A DNA stretch of 64,000 nt from Fragilariopsis cylindrus CCMP1102 (GCA_900095095.1 FMBT01000423.1:62001-126000), one strand, 5' to 3'. Positions 1 through 10,990 are shown, numbered from the stretch's first letter. Notes: generated by a model from the sequence alone, not told the origin. Numbers and translations: made by a program.

Positions 1-123
1 ATCAAGATCATTTAGTGTAACTTGTGGTAGTTGAGCTGCCGTTGATGGTAGGCAGACTTACATGATCGTAGTGAATTTCTAATCTCTGTTGTTTCCCATA
101 CCGAACGATTATCATGCATACTA

Positions 124-624
124 TTACTTCTGGCAATGTAGATGATCTTTGTCAATGAAGTTGTTGTTAAATTCAAGTTCTGACCTTCTATTGACAAATG
201 CTGGTGGTGCTATTGATGCTTTAGAAGAAGTAGTCGTCGTCATCGACGTCCATCTTTTCTTATTACTTGCGTATTTTCCTTTTTCAGTAATTATGTCGCC
301 GTGATTGTTCCCTCCTTTTTTAATGATTGAAGGTAATACTGAAGGTTTTAATTTATCATCATCGATGCAGTTGTTATTAAATTCAAGCGATGATCTTCTA
401 TTTAAAAATGCCGGTGGTGCTATTGATGCTGCTTTAGAAGAAGTAGTTGGCTTCCATGTTGATCGTTGTGAGGGATCATGTGCATGTGCATGCGCTTCTT
501 CCATAAATCGGACCGAACGAGAACTACTCCTTCTAGGAACAGCTGGTAACATTATCTCTTCTTCTATTGTATCTAATGCTGTTGTTTCTACTTGGTTTCT
601 AAAACTATTCATCGTGTCCTCCAT
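124..624 (-). CDS. hypothetical protein with internal 30-residue repeat, probably frameshifted near its 3' end
   Basis: I do not recognise the family. The frame is open upstream to 741, but the Met at 624 gives a start without the odd hydrophobic leader. A basic stretch (PRRSSSRSVRF) is followed by two copies of a unit with core SIAPPAF(L/V)NRRS and LEFNNN (about 165-240 and 385-450). The stop at 124 cuts into the second copy. In another frame the same DNA runs on to a stop at 12 and encodes DNRSVWETTEIRNSL, which looks like ordinary protein-coding sequence. A one-base shift near 130-150 would join the two. No intron with plausible ends fits there. Small diatom proteins with a basic S-x-R-F motif followed by a Trp-containing acidic segment are familiar, which favours the joined reading. 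That is inference. Confidence 0.45.
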   Translation of the reverse strand: MEDTMNSFRNQVETTALDTIEEEIMLPAVPRRSSSRSVRFMEEAHAHAHDPSQRSTWKPTTSSKAASIAPPAFLNRRSSLEFNNNCIDDDKLKPSVLPSIIKKGGNNHGDIITEKGKYASNKKRWTSMTTTTSSKASIAPPAFVNRRSELEFNNNFIDKDHLHCQK

Positions 625-741
625 CTCATTTTTTTTCGTCTTTCTGTTGATCATTACTGTGAGTACACCAATTTGTGAGTACAGCAGTGCAGTAGTACTA
701 AAGGTCACTACTGGTCCCATTCTTTTGTAATGATATTTCAA

Positions 742-1966
742 TTTTTAATGCAATAGTAAAATATTAATGCTAGCATGACTACTAGCTAGTACAGTTTTAC
801 GACACATTCACAACACGCGCTCAAAAAACTGCTTGAGTTGGCTTTTTTGATGTACAAGCGTATGGCATCTGATACTTTAATTCGAGCAAATGAAATTACA
901 AGACTTCGCGATACAGTACATTAAATGATTTATATTGTTATCATATTAGAAGGACCTAAATTATTACGTATTTAAGAATAAAAATGAAGAAGAAGAACAA
1001 GCACTTGCCGAAGCAGAGGAAAAAGAAAAAAATTCCCTATTTGTGTGACTTACTCATCGGGAATCTTTGTGGTGCGCCTCTTTTTTCAACAAAAAAAAGC
1101 AAGTGCAACCTTCATTATACTTAAATGAATTAGTAGCGCAAAAGTAATAGGTTGAACCGTTAAGTAAGTATTAATGGGGTATCTAAGTGAATTCTTTAAT
1201 CGCTCAAAAGAGTGGCAAACAAACGCGTGGCGAATTCTTCATCGGATTCGTAAGCGAATTAATTGATTGATTGATTGACGAATAAGCGAATTCTACATCT
1301 TTAAAATGTACCGTTGAGCGGATTCTGAATAGTAGAATGCGAAACGAATTCTTTGTTGGATTCCTCTTAATCGATCGAAAATCTTGGTCAGATCGTTGAG
1401 TGAATCTTAATAGTGAAAGTCCCAAACGGACTCTTATAGTGTTAAATCACTACCGGTACTGTAACATAGCCTTACTATGCATTGGTTAACGACAAATAAC
1501 AACTACTTGTATACGGAAATACAGGTATTGTAATACAGTAGACTAAGGAATTCAAAAAGAAGCACAATACGTGAAAATTACAGTCGAAAGATGAATATTA
1601 TAAGATAGAAAAGATGATTGAACAACACTTCATAAAGCCAATTTAATTTCACGATAAATAAAAATAATTGCTCAATAATAAACATTTAGTAAAACAATGG
1701 TGGAGTTTGAACAAGAAGCTAGTGTTTCGGAACCATTCCTCTGGACAAGAGAATAATGGGATAAATAAATGGAAAGGACTTCGGTCACACCTCTTCCTGC
1801 CTCGATGCAAGATGATAGTATTCTAATTCCGACCGGGAAATGGAAAGACGGACTCTGTGATTGTTTTTCTGTTGGAATCTGCTATCCTTCTCTTTGCTGT
1901 GTCTTCTGTTCTAGAAATATTTCTTTGGACTAGATCATGACTCGAATGTCACTCACAACGTCCCAT
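742..1966. other. intergenic; possible coding relics and an EcoRI-site-rich degenerate repeat
   Basis: No complete gene is visible. On the + strand around 826-924 and 982-1048 there are short coding-like stretches (for example YKRMASDTLIRANE and NEEEEQALAEAEEKEK), each ended by a stop. They may be remnants of a dead gene. From about 1189 to 1355 the motif GAATTCTT/GAATT recurs irregularly every 20-60 bases. Confidence 0.4.
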
Positions 1967-4525
1967 CTATGGGAATATCCAATTTTCCTCATCGTCGTCG
2001 TCTGTTTTATTATTATAATCGTATTCATCATTGTCATTGTCATTGTCATCGTCATCTTCCATTTTTAATGGTATGCCATCCTCCGAGACAATAATAGCAA
2101 CTGCATCAGAATCTTTCAACGATGGCAATGGCGACGGCGATTGTGATAGTGATAGTGATACATTATTCTCCTCCTCCAATATTGATGATGACGACGATTT
2201 ATGTTCTCGTTCTAGGTGTTCTTCATCAATACCACTAGTAACAGCAGCAGTAATAAAATTGCAACTTTTGTTGCTGCTGGCGCCGTCATCAACATCATCA
2301 TCATCATCATCATCGTTAACATTCCCACCATTAACTACAGCATCACAGCCATTGATACCGGTGGCGACAATTTTGTTGTCGTCGTCGTCATCAGCATCAT
2401 CATTATTAACTGAAGAAAATGCAGACATTATCATCGTTGCTAACGTCCTCCTCTTTTTTGTATTCTTTGGCCGCGGTACAGCAGTAGGAAGAGTAACACC
2501 AGATATATGAGTTTGACCTCTTACCCCAACGACGACTGTAGATGTATTTCTATTACGAGTACAACAACAACGTTGACGTCTTGTTTGACGAGGGGGTGGC
2601 AAATGTCCATATTTCTTTTCATAACAAACTGCATATATTTTAGGAAAAATTAAATAACCAATTAATGCATATACTTCAAATGATTTCCTTAAACCACGAC
2701 TTGATACCATTATAGTTAAATTTTGAATTGCATAACCAATTGCCCATACTGTTATCAAGCTACCTGCACAACAACAATTTGCACATAATGCATGACAAAC
2801 GTTTCTGGAATCAGATATATCTTCTGGTATATTCCGTACAATAAATGCCATACCTAACACAATGAGAAAGCTTATTGCTTGTAGCCAAGTGATAGATGTT
2901 GGTATCCAACCGTATCTAGCACTATCACTATCACTATCACTATCATCATACGTTGTTATTGTTGGTTCTGTGTTGTTAAAGAAAAACTCGATACCATCTT
3001 CAATTTGATATTGTGTCTTACATGCACCAAAAGTTGTTGTTGTTGTAGAATAACCAGTACCAGTTCCGTTCGATAATGGTACTAAATCTATAAATTCTTG
3101 TAATACCCAACGAGGTGGATCAAGTATAGTTTGTGCTATAGTCAATACAATGACGGCTGTTAGTATAACAACAAATGGATAAATGACATGTTTTGGTAAG
3201 ATCTTAACATTCCTTCTAAATCTTGTTACCTTATATGCACGCCATAATTTGCAAAATAATGACATATAAATAAAAATTATACCAACATTATCAAACCACA
3301 ATTCACCAACACAAGTTGCATCCAAATAGGATGGATGTTGATTCGTATCATTATTATTATTATCTTCAGTAGTAGATACAACTATTGTTGGGGTGTTATT
3401 ATCAGTAGTAGTAGTAGTATTACTGTTATTGGTGTCGTCGACGACGACAATGTCATCAATAATATGATCCGCTGAGTTTGTTATAATGTAAAAATATATC
3501 TGTGATGATAGTAATATACAACCAAAACATATTAAATATAAAAATGGTGGCTGACCAATTGCAACTGATTTATGTGTACGATATACATAAACAAATATAC
3601 AGGAACCAATTGATACTAAGTATGCTGATATACCAAGACCTGCTATTATACCTCTTGTAAGGACTGGTATAGTCCTTGTTGTTGTTGTCGATGTTGTTGT
3701 CGATGTTGTAAATGTTTCATCTTCATCTTCTCCTTCTCTATCTGTAGTTCCATTAGTAATACTGCTGCTGTTTCCATAAAGATCGTCGTCATGATCGTAT
3801 ACTTCCTCCGGGAACGTATCTTGCATCCTACGATGCTGATCCTGCTGCTGTTGCTGCTGATGTGACGTTAATACCTGATTTTGTTGCAATTGTTTACGCC
3901 ACACTCCATTTTCATTGGTCATTTTTACAAGTAGTTTTTCATAAGAAGAAGAAGCTGAAGTTGTCTCTTCATCGTTGTTGTTGTTGTTGTTGTTGTTGTA
4001 GTTTTCTTCTCGAAAGTTTTCCTCCTTGGCAAAAATAATAGCTGTATTCAATAATATTTTATCCTTATTGTCAGCATCTTTACTACCGTCGCCGACGTAG
4101 TCATCGTAATAGTGAGGCTGACGTTGTCGTTGACGTTGTCGTTGCGGTCCTCCTCCTCCTGTTCCTCCTCGAAGAAATGAACTGCCATTATCATTATCAT
4201 TATCATTATCATCACCAGTGCTTCTTATTCTGCTTACTTCATTATAATTTCTTTTGATTTCAGCAATAGTGGCAGTGGCAGTGGCAGCGGCAGTGGCAGC
4301 GGGACCAGTAATAGCACTACCATCAACGAAGATCGCTCGTCCTGGTACAATATTATCAAAGTTGATGATATTATTAATGGAAGCGACATGTAGTAAAGCC
4401 AATGCACACACCAGGTAGCAGCAACAGTTGTAATTGTCTACTCTTCTTATTCTAATTTTTCTTCTCATTTTTCTTCTATTATTTATCATTCGTCTAATTT
4501 TTGATATTCTCATCGTCATTTGCAT
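1967..4525 (-). CDS. seven-transmembrane receptor, class C (GABA-B-like) GPCR type
   Basis: An 852-residue protein. A hydrophobic segment near residues 33-55 may be a signal anchor. A long Asn/Gln/Asp/Thr-rich stretch follows. Seven hydrophobic helices lie between about residues 290 and 640. Helix 3 has the class C pattern C-x-x-x-x-W followed by LFCKLWRAYK. A second cysteine (GACKTQ) in the loop before helix 5 could form the usual disulfide with it. Helix 7 ends in FPKIYAVCYEKK, close to the family's FPK signature. The C-terminal tail of about 200 residues is low-complexity and acidic. There is no periplasmic-binding (Venus flytrap) domain, unlike animal GABA-B or glutamate receptors. Expected location is the plasma membrane with G-protein coupling. 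The ligand is unknown. Antisense frames here are shadows of Asp and Ser repeats. Confidence 0.8.
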   Translation of the reverse strand: MQMTMRISKIRRMINNRRKMRRKIRIRRVDNYNCCCYLVCALALLHVASINNIINFDNIVPGRAIFVDGSAITGPAATAAATATATIAEIKRNYNEVSRIRSTGDDNDNDNDNGSSFLRGGTGGGGPQRQRQRQRQPHYYDDYVGDGSKDADNKDKILLNTAIIFAKEENFREENYNNNNNNNNDEETTSASSSYEKLLVKMTNENGVWRKQLQQNQVLTSHQQQQQQDQHRRMQDTFPEEVYDHDDDLYGNSSSITNGTTDREGEDEDETFTTSTTTSTTTTRTIPVLTRGIIAGLGISAYLVSIGSCIFVYVYRTHKSVAIGQPPFLYLICFGCILLSSQIYFYIITNSADHIIDDIVVVDDTNNSNTTTTTDNNTPTIVVSTTEDNNNNDTNQHPSYLDATCVGELWFDNVGIIFIYMSLFCKLWRAYKVTRFRRNVKILPKHVIYPFVVILTAVIVLTIAQTILDPPRWVLQEFIDLVPLSNGTGTGYSTTTTTFGACKTQYQIEDGIEFFFNNTEPTITTYDDSDSDSDSARYGWIPTSITWLQAISFLIVLGMAFIVRNIPEDISDSRNVCHALCANCCCAGSLITVWAIGYAIQNLTIMVSSRGLRKSFEVYALIGYLIFPKIYAVCYEKKYGHLPPPRQTRRQRCCCTRNRNTSTVVVGVRGQTHISGVTLPTAVPRPKNTKKRRTLATMIMSAFSSVNNDDADDDDDNKIVATGINGCDAVVNGGNVNDDDDDDDVDDGASSNKSCNFITAAVTSGIDEEHLEREHKSSSSSILEEENNVSLSLSQSPSPLPSLKDSDAVAIIVSEDGIPLKMEDDDDNDNDNDEYDYNNKTDDDDEENWIFP

Positions 4526-4702
4526 ATACGGTACCCCGGCCCGGCCCAGTCCTTGGTAGATTTTTGTATGTTGGCGTTGTACAGTATGTCGGTGTCGCGA
4601 ACAATAAGGCGTATATCAGACTCGTTTTGAAGTGAACGAATCAATCGAATGAGTGAATGAGTCTCTCTCATACGCTACAGTGCATACAGTCTCGTTTTGC
4701 TC

Positions 4703-4749
4703 TTCATTTATTCATTCATTCATTCATTCATTCATTCATTCATTCATTC
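4703..4749. repeat. ATTC tetranucleotide microsatellite
   Basis: About eleven near-perfect head-to-tail copies of ATTC/TTCA are seen directly. Confidence 0.9.
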
Positions 4750-4925
4750 TCTTCAGAAGCGAACGTTTTAGTTCGTGTTTAGATTCGATGGAATTCCGTC
4801 CACTGCTACTGTACATGATGATCATTCTTGTGTAGCGTATCTTTTATATCGCCGATATCATTAAAAAACGTGCTGTGTTTTCTCTTTTCTATTCGACTCA
4901 GTCGACTACTAAACTCAATTACAAG

Positions 4926-4957
4926 CAGGGGTAATAAAGTATAGATTATTACCCCTG
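4926..4957. repeat. perfect 12-bp hairpin
   Basis: CAGGGGTAATAA and its exact reverse complement TTATTACCCCTG are separated by an 8-base loop. The core ATTACCCCTG also occurs at about 21287-21296, so the sequence may belong to a small dispersed foldback element. Confidence 0.7.
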
Positions 4958-5495
4958 ATTACAAGTCTTTAATAGACAGAAAAGGACAGACAACAGACGT
5001 TATGTGCACAGCATCCATCAATGATTTTATTATTAGCTAACGTGTTAGTCAATCAAAAAAAAAATCAATCACAAACATCAAAAATCACACAAGCAGTCAC
5101 GGACACCCATAACACCCATCACATGCATACCGGTAAGTTACATCATCTGATCGGCAGTGAAGAAGAGGACAGCCAGGACACCTTCTTCCAACTCTCTTCA
5201 AGCTAGCTAGCTGCGATCAGCTTTATTAGAGCTCTACTATACGACGTATTGAATTGAACAGCCATCGAAATAAATTCGAAACAAAAAAAAAACCTAGACG
5301 AGGTGACTAACGTAGTATCATTGAAGGGCAGCCAACCTTTTTTCGTTCCAAGATAAGTAGTATATTCTAATAAAAGTTTTCTTTCAATAAGCTCTCGTTC
5401 GAAAGTTGAAGTCGAACAAATAATACGTACGGTAGAAAGTAAAGCAAAGGCAAAAGCAGGTTCAAATAGAAAGAAAGGAAAGGAAGGAAAGAACA

Positions 5496-8400
5496 GTGAT
5501 GATGTTGGCTATTCAGAAAAAGATGACGATTCTTCTTTTTAGTCTGTTTAGTATGACTGCATTGTCAGTTATAATGATCATGACTAGTCCTACTACGTCG
5601 TGCGAGGCATTCACATCATCATCAAGCAGCAGCAGCAGCAGCTCGACGATGACGACCCGAAGAATGGTTGCCTCTTCATCATCATCATCGACTACTTCTT
5701 CCACAAAATCGTCGTCTTCGTCTTTGTCTTCTTCGCTGACACTACCGAAAACACAATATCCAGATCCAAATTTAAATAATCCATGGTATTCGACAAAAAT
5801 TCAATCGGATATGTCCTATTCGACAAAAGTGAAATCGTTATATTTACGTCATTGTGTTGTCGAACGAAAAGAAACTGCTGAATTAGCATTAAATTGGTAT
5901 TTACAATTAACCAGTGGTGGTAGTGTTGAAAATGTTGGTACTAGTGATGGTGACGACGTCGTCGTGATTCATACAAGTCGTGATCCATTCGGTGATGTGA
6001 CAAAACAATTATCAGCCTGTACAATGACAAGAGAAGAAGGTGGGAAGATTGGTTGGGTCGACATAGAAGTCAATAAAAAATCAAATGAACTGACCTATTC
6101 CAGTTTAATACCTAGTGATATTCTTAAGAATTTAATTGAATTACAACCAAAAGCTGGTGATGTTCACATCATTGGTCCCTCTTCCAGTAGTAACCAAGTA
6201 CATTTAATACGTGTGGAAGAACTATATATACCAAATATTGTACTACCAACTGAAAGAAAATCATTATCCACATTGACATCTAGTAGTAGTAATAGTAATG
6301 GTAGTAAAAATGAAGATAAACTTGGTTCATTTAATGGTATAAATGCATTAGTATCACGTAACAAGTTGAAAGGACATGGTACGTTGCGTTACTCGATAGA
6401 TATTGTTTTACATTCTGTTTTGAATTAAAAGATCATTTTTCTTCTAATCGTTCATTTGCTCACTCACACACTCACTCACTCAAATTCACTCACACAGGTG
6501 TTATGCCAACTGTACCAAAATTTACAAAGACACAAAATAAGAATGGTGATAGTAACGATGACACAAATCAAAATCAAAATCCGAAAAAACAAAGAACATA
6601 TGCAATACAAACAAATGGTTGTCAAATGAATGTAGCGGATTCAGAACGGTTAGAAGGTATATTACAAAATGAATTAGGATTACAACCAATTAATATGGAT
6701 GAATCATATCGTCCGGTGAATAAAGTAGAATTAAATACTGCCGATGTGATTATTTTTAATACCTGTTCGATACGAGATCATGCAGAACAAAAATTATATG
6801 ATGCATTAGGACCATTCCGTGCTAGGAAAAGACAAAAGCAGGTAGAAGGTGATACCAGTAATAGTGATTTTGCATTAATTGTGACTGGTTGTGTGGCACA
6901 ACAAGAAGGTTTACGGTTATTACAAAAAATACCTGAAATTGATGTTGTATTAGGACCACAATATGTACCATATTTATCAGAAGTATTAACAAAAATTGAA
7001 TGGGGATATCAATTCTGTTTAACTGAACCAACAATTATTATTGATAATTATAAAACAAATTATGATGGTAGTACTTCGAGTACGAGTACGAGTAGTATTA
7101 CGACTCCATCATCATCGATAGAGTCATCATCAGAGTCATTAGAATCATCAACGTTAACATCAACAACAGCAACTCCATCATCGTCGTTGACGTTAGGACA
7201 ACAACTTCCTGAAAATGATGATTTTTCATCGAAACCTATTCGTGGACATGCAGTACGTGCATGGGTTAATGTTATATATGGTTGCAATGAACATTGTACA
7301 TATTGTGTTGTACCAGCTAGTAAGTACTTTGATGCGTTTTTCTTACTGATGCTATTGATATTGATATTGATGCTATTGATATTGATATTGATATTGATAT
7401 TGATACTTTGCCTGGTGTTTGGTACGTAGTCGTGTTGTTGTAATCCTTTTTCTTACTCACTCAATTTCTTCTTCTTCTTCTCAATCCTTCACAACACTAA
7501 AACAAAAACAAACAAAACAATCAAGCCCGTGGAATGGAACAATCACGGAGTATGGAAAGTATATTAGAAGAATGTTTAGATTTAATTAATAATCGTGGTT
7601 ACAAAGAAGTTACATTATTGGGACAAAATATTGATGCGTATGGACGGGATATGGTCCCAAAACGATCATTTGCGGATTTATTACATTATCTTAATAGTAA
7701 TTTATCCTCTATAACCAGTAAATGCAGATTACGGTACGTAACATCCCATCCACGATATTTTTCAGATCGTGTAATTGATGCAGTATCAACATTACCAAGT
7801 GTTTGTGAATGTTTTCATATGCCATTCCAGGCTGGTGATAATGATGTATTACGACGAATGAGACGTGGATATACATATGAAAGTTATATGAAAATTATAC
7901 ATAAGATACGTACAGCGTCACCTGATGCAGCAATAACAGCTGATGTTATTGTTGGTTTTCCAGGTGAAACAGAAGAAGCATTCCAACGTACATTAGATCT
8001 AATGGATGAAGTTAAATTTGATAATTTGAATTCATTTGCATACTCAGCACGTCCAAATACAGAAGCAGCAACATGGACCAACGATGATGCTACTACTACT
8101 ACATCTACTACTGCTACGTCTACAACTATTGATCTCACTACGGCTGTTACGGACGACGACGATGGTGATGATGATGATGATGATGATGATGAAGACAAAG
8201 CAGTAGTAGAGAATTATTTCGTTGTACCAGAAGAAGTGAAGAAGGAACGACTGGCACGTGTACAAGAATTAGCAGTACGGAATGGATTAGAACGTAGTCA
8301 ACGATATCTTGGTCGTGTCATTGAAGTTTTAGTTGAAGATAAAAATCCAAGAAATAATGGACAAGTTATGGGACGTACAAGACAAGGCCGTCAAGTATTC

Positions 8401-8499
8401 TTTGATGGTAGCATTGATGAATTAAAAGGAGAATTTGTAAATGTTGAAATTATAGAAGCAAGAACATGGAGTTTGATGGGAAGACCAATAACACAATAA
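5496..8499 (+). CDS. miaB: plastid-targeted tRNA methylthiotransferase (MiaB type) with N-terminal parvulin-like domain; three exons
   Basis: Radical-SAM enzyme expected to add a methylthio group to (dimethylallyl)adenosine-37 of tRNAs. I join exons 5496-6378, 6498-7319 and 7526-8499 into 892 residues. Introns 6379-6497 (GTACGT...CAG) and 7320-7525 (GTAAGT...AAG) both restore frame, and the second completes the family motif VVPATRG. Residues 1-39 are a signal peptide ending CEA|F, a plastid-type presequence. Residues about 114-245 resemble a PpiC/parvulin rotamase domain (RHCVVERKETAE, then SACTMTREEGGKIGW, then QPKAGDV). The MTTase N-domain follows with Cys 336, 384 and 426, then the radical-SAM CNEHCTYC (557, 561, 564) and a C-terminal TRAM domain. 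Ser/Thr-rich (about 486-526) and Asp-rich (about 753-799) inserts interrupt the enzyme. MiaB identity is firm. The parvulin call is by pattern only. Confidence 0.88.
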
Positions 8500-8619
8500 C
8501 GAGTAGAATAGAATGGAATGGAAGTAGTAAATTAATGAAAAGTACAATGCCCTAAAATTATTTGACGTAAGTTTTGCAGTGAAATAGAAGTATGATTACA
8601 TATATATTGTCGTTGTTTA

Positions 8620-9713
8620 TTAGCGGAGTACCCTCCAAACAAAGCCGATGGAATGAAGCTGATCAAGGCGTTCTTTTGATAGTTCGTTCTTCTTGAAATG
8701 TTGTCGCTGGTTACTAACCCATAGACCGAGTGAGGGATCTTCATCATATTGTGTTGGTACCATCGTATTTTTATGTATCCCCTTATAGGCAACAAGTCTT
8801 TGAAAAGTCTTTTGCCATTTTGTATCATCCACTTTCCATACAAAGCCGATGGAATCAAGCTTATCAAGGCGTTCTTCTAGTAGTTTATTATTCTCGAAAA
8901 GTTGTCGCTGAGTTTTTACCCACCGACCGAGTTTTGAATCTTCTTTGTATTCTTGCGGTACCATCGTATTTTTGTGTGTCGCCTTGTACGCAACAAGTCT
9001 TTGAAAAGTCTTTTCCCAGTTTGTATCATGCAAGCTCTCGTTATCAATTCGTCTTCTCTTTCCTCTTACTACTGGTGACTTTGAATCTTTATTTTGATTG
9101 CTATCAGTGCTGTCTTCAAGAAGAGATTCATCATCGTCGTCGTCATCGTCTTCATCTTGGTAATCATTGATGTCAATGTTGCTGTCATCAGTGTCATCGC
9201 AGCATTCGTCATCTTCACTTTGATCCCGAGTACGTTTATGTTTTCGATTTGTCGGACCCTCATCTTTACTGTTTTCTTTGTCCTTCTTCATCGCACTCCT
9301 TGATTGAGTAGCTGTCTGACTTTTGTGTTGTCTTTTGTGATAATCGTCATCGTTATTGCTACTGCTATTGATGTTGATGTTATTACCATTATATAACACC
9401 CAAACACTATCACGTGGTTCTGTCTTGATCTTTTGTATCCCTTCATTTATTCTATCATTATTATTATTGTGGTTGTGGTTGTTGGTGTTGCCTTCATCGT
9501 TACTGACGTCATCGTCTGCCTTTGTTGCTGTTGTATCATCATGTCCTGCGATATTAGTAGTAGTAAAAGTGACAGCGTCGTCGCCGTCGTCGTTGTTGTT
9601 GTTGTTGTTGTAGAAATCATGGTAGCTTTTAGCCATGACGTCGGCGACAGTAGTTGATAGTAAGATATCGTTATTATTGACGACAGGTAGGGCGACAGTA
9701 GTAGTAGGCGCAG

Positions 9714-9745
<32 letters not shown>

Positions 9746-10098
9746 GTATCATCAACGTACGTATTTGTATCTGCATTCGGCAACAACACGCTGGTAGTAA
9801 TAGTAGAAGAAAAATTCTTCATAGTTGCCATCGCTTCTGCCATTGCTTTTCGTAAAAATTCATCACCATCGTCTTCGTCAACATCATCAACAGCGTTATT
9901 ATTATCGCGACTAGTACTACTACTACTACTACTAGTACTACTACTCATGACTGATATCGGTTTAATTTCATCATCGTTCAAACTGTTATTATTGACCTCC
10001 GCCATAACCTTTTGCAACAAGTCTTCACCGTCATCAGCAACATCGATGATATTGTTGTTCATAACGTAGTTATTATCACTTGTACTAGGAGTAGCCAT
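8620..10098 (-). CDS. protein with two helicase-associated (HA) domains
   Basis: A 492-residue protein. Residues 1 to about 350 are Asp/Asn/Ser/Thr low-complexity with basic patches (KHKRTRD, RGKRRR) that could be nuclear localisation signals. Two tandem HA domains (Pfam helicase-associated type) occupy about 358-416 and 421-489. Each has the pattern W-x-K-T-F-Q-R-L-V-A-Y-K, H-K-N-T-M-V-P, L-G-x-W-V-x-x-Q-R, then E-R-L-D-x-L-x-S-I-G-F-V-W. The two copies are very similar in DNA (about 8640-8830 and 8850-9025), so the duplication is fairly recent. There is no helicase core. Such stand-alone HA proteins are abundant in diatoms and presumably bind nucleic acid, but their role is not established. 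Two related genes lie at 31268 and 36282. Confidence 0.8.
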
Positions 10099-10203
10099 GA
10101 TTGATTGATTCGATTATTGTTCAGTATAGTTCAATTCAATTCAATTCAATTCTATTTAAGTGTCTTCTGGTCTTACGCTTGGGTTCATCTCGAACAATGA
10201 GTA

Positions 10204-10405
10204 CTTCCTCCGTGCAACGCTAATTTACTCTGCGCCTATCGGTTCAAATTAGGAAAATAAAATGAGATTTTCAAAGTTTTCGAATCATTCTCCGTGCTTT
10301 AGCGCGTCTTAATCTTCAAGCGATAAGCCCCAAACCGCAAAATGCGTTGCACGGAGGAAATTTTCAAGCAATAGCGCTCAATAAATTAGCGTTGCACGGG
10401 GGAAG
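10204..10405. mobile_element. Stowaway-like MITE (Tc1/mariner type), 202 bp
   Basis: Terminal inverted repeats of about 24 bases: the left end begins CTTCCTCCGTGCAACGCTAA and the right end is TTAGCGTTGCACGGGGGAAG. They match except for one base and are flanked on both sides by the dinucleotide TA (10202-10203 and 10406-10407), the target duplication of Tc1/mariner elements. The start resembles the plant Stowaway consensus CTCCCTCCGT. An extra inward copy of the terminal motif (GCGTTGCACGGAGGAA) lies near 10342-10357. No coding capacity, so it would move only with a transposase from elsewhere. Confidence 0.8.
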
Positions 10406-10917
10406 TAGTGTCCCCTTTTAGATTTTTGAAAATCAAGTCATACATCATTATTTGAAAACATAAAATTGCGCGCGAAAAATAAAAATCGAGCGCAATATTC
10501 TTAGATTTGCATCCCCCCCCCCCCCTTATTGAAAGCGACTATCACCGTACTAGCGAAAGCGACAAATAGTACTGTACTCTCAACAATAAAATTATGTTGA
10601 TAACAAGGCTGTGAAAAATAATAGAATAGCATTGCTTGGTGGGGACAATTAGAAATTCAATTTCTGACCTCTCCTCTTTTCAAGCAAACGTGGTGTTTTA
10701 AAATGATGCATACAGTACTAGGATACGACGATCAGAAAATAGGATGAACAGAAAAATAGAGGTAAAATATCAGTAACTTAGTTCCAGCAACAGTGGTCCT
10801 CCTTAATTAATTATTTATTTGTTATTGTCGTACTCTAATCTTATCTAATAATCTAATCGTCATCACTACTGTCATTTTATATGCCGTCAATTATTCATCC
10901 ATTTGCACAGAAAAAAA

Positions 10918-10990
10918 AAGCTGCTTTAGCACAGTGGTACGGTAGTGCATTTGACTTGTGTAATCAAAAGGTCGCAATCCTGTCAAGTAG
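10918..10990 (+). pseudogene. tRNA-like sequence, closest to tRNA-Thr(UGU), degenerate
   Basis: About 73 bases with a 7-bp acceptor stem (GCTGCTT with AAGTAGC, one G-T pair), a perfect A-box (TAGCACAGTGG), a GCAC/GTGC D-stem and a TTTGA/TCAAA anticodon stem. Defects: a D-loop of 12 bases, a nine-base anticodon loop (CTTGTGTAA; a normal Thr loop would be CTTGTAA), and a T-arm too short to pair properly with a degenerate B-box (GGTCGCAATCC). Likely a tRNA pseudogene or the head of a tRNA-derived SINE. Confidence 0.45.

Larger units (their letters stand above)
4526..5495. other. intergenic with tetranucleotide repeat and a perfect hairpin
   Basis: Spacer between two divergently transcribed genes, so it must hold both promoters. 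It contains an ATTC microsatellite (about 4703-4749) and a perfect 12-bp inverted repeat (4926-4937 with 4946-4957). The region just before 5496 is A/G-rich. A 61-codon frame at 5021-5206 shows no sign of selection and is left out. Confidence 0.6.

Noticed and set aside
2031-2510. Ser-rich frame antisense to the receptor gene
   Set aside because: It is the shadow of Asp/Glu/Asn codon runs in the receptor's tail.
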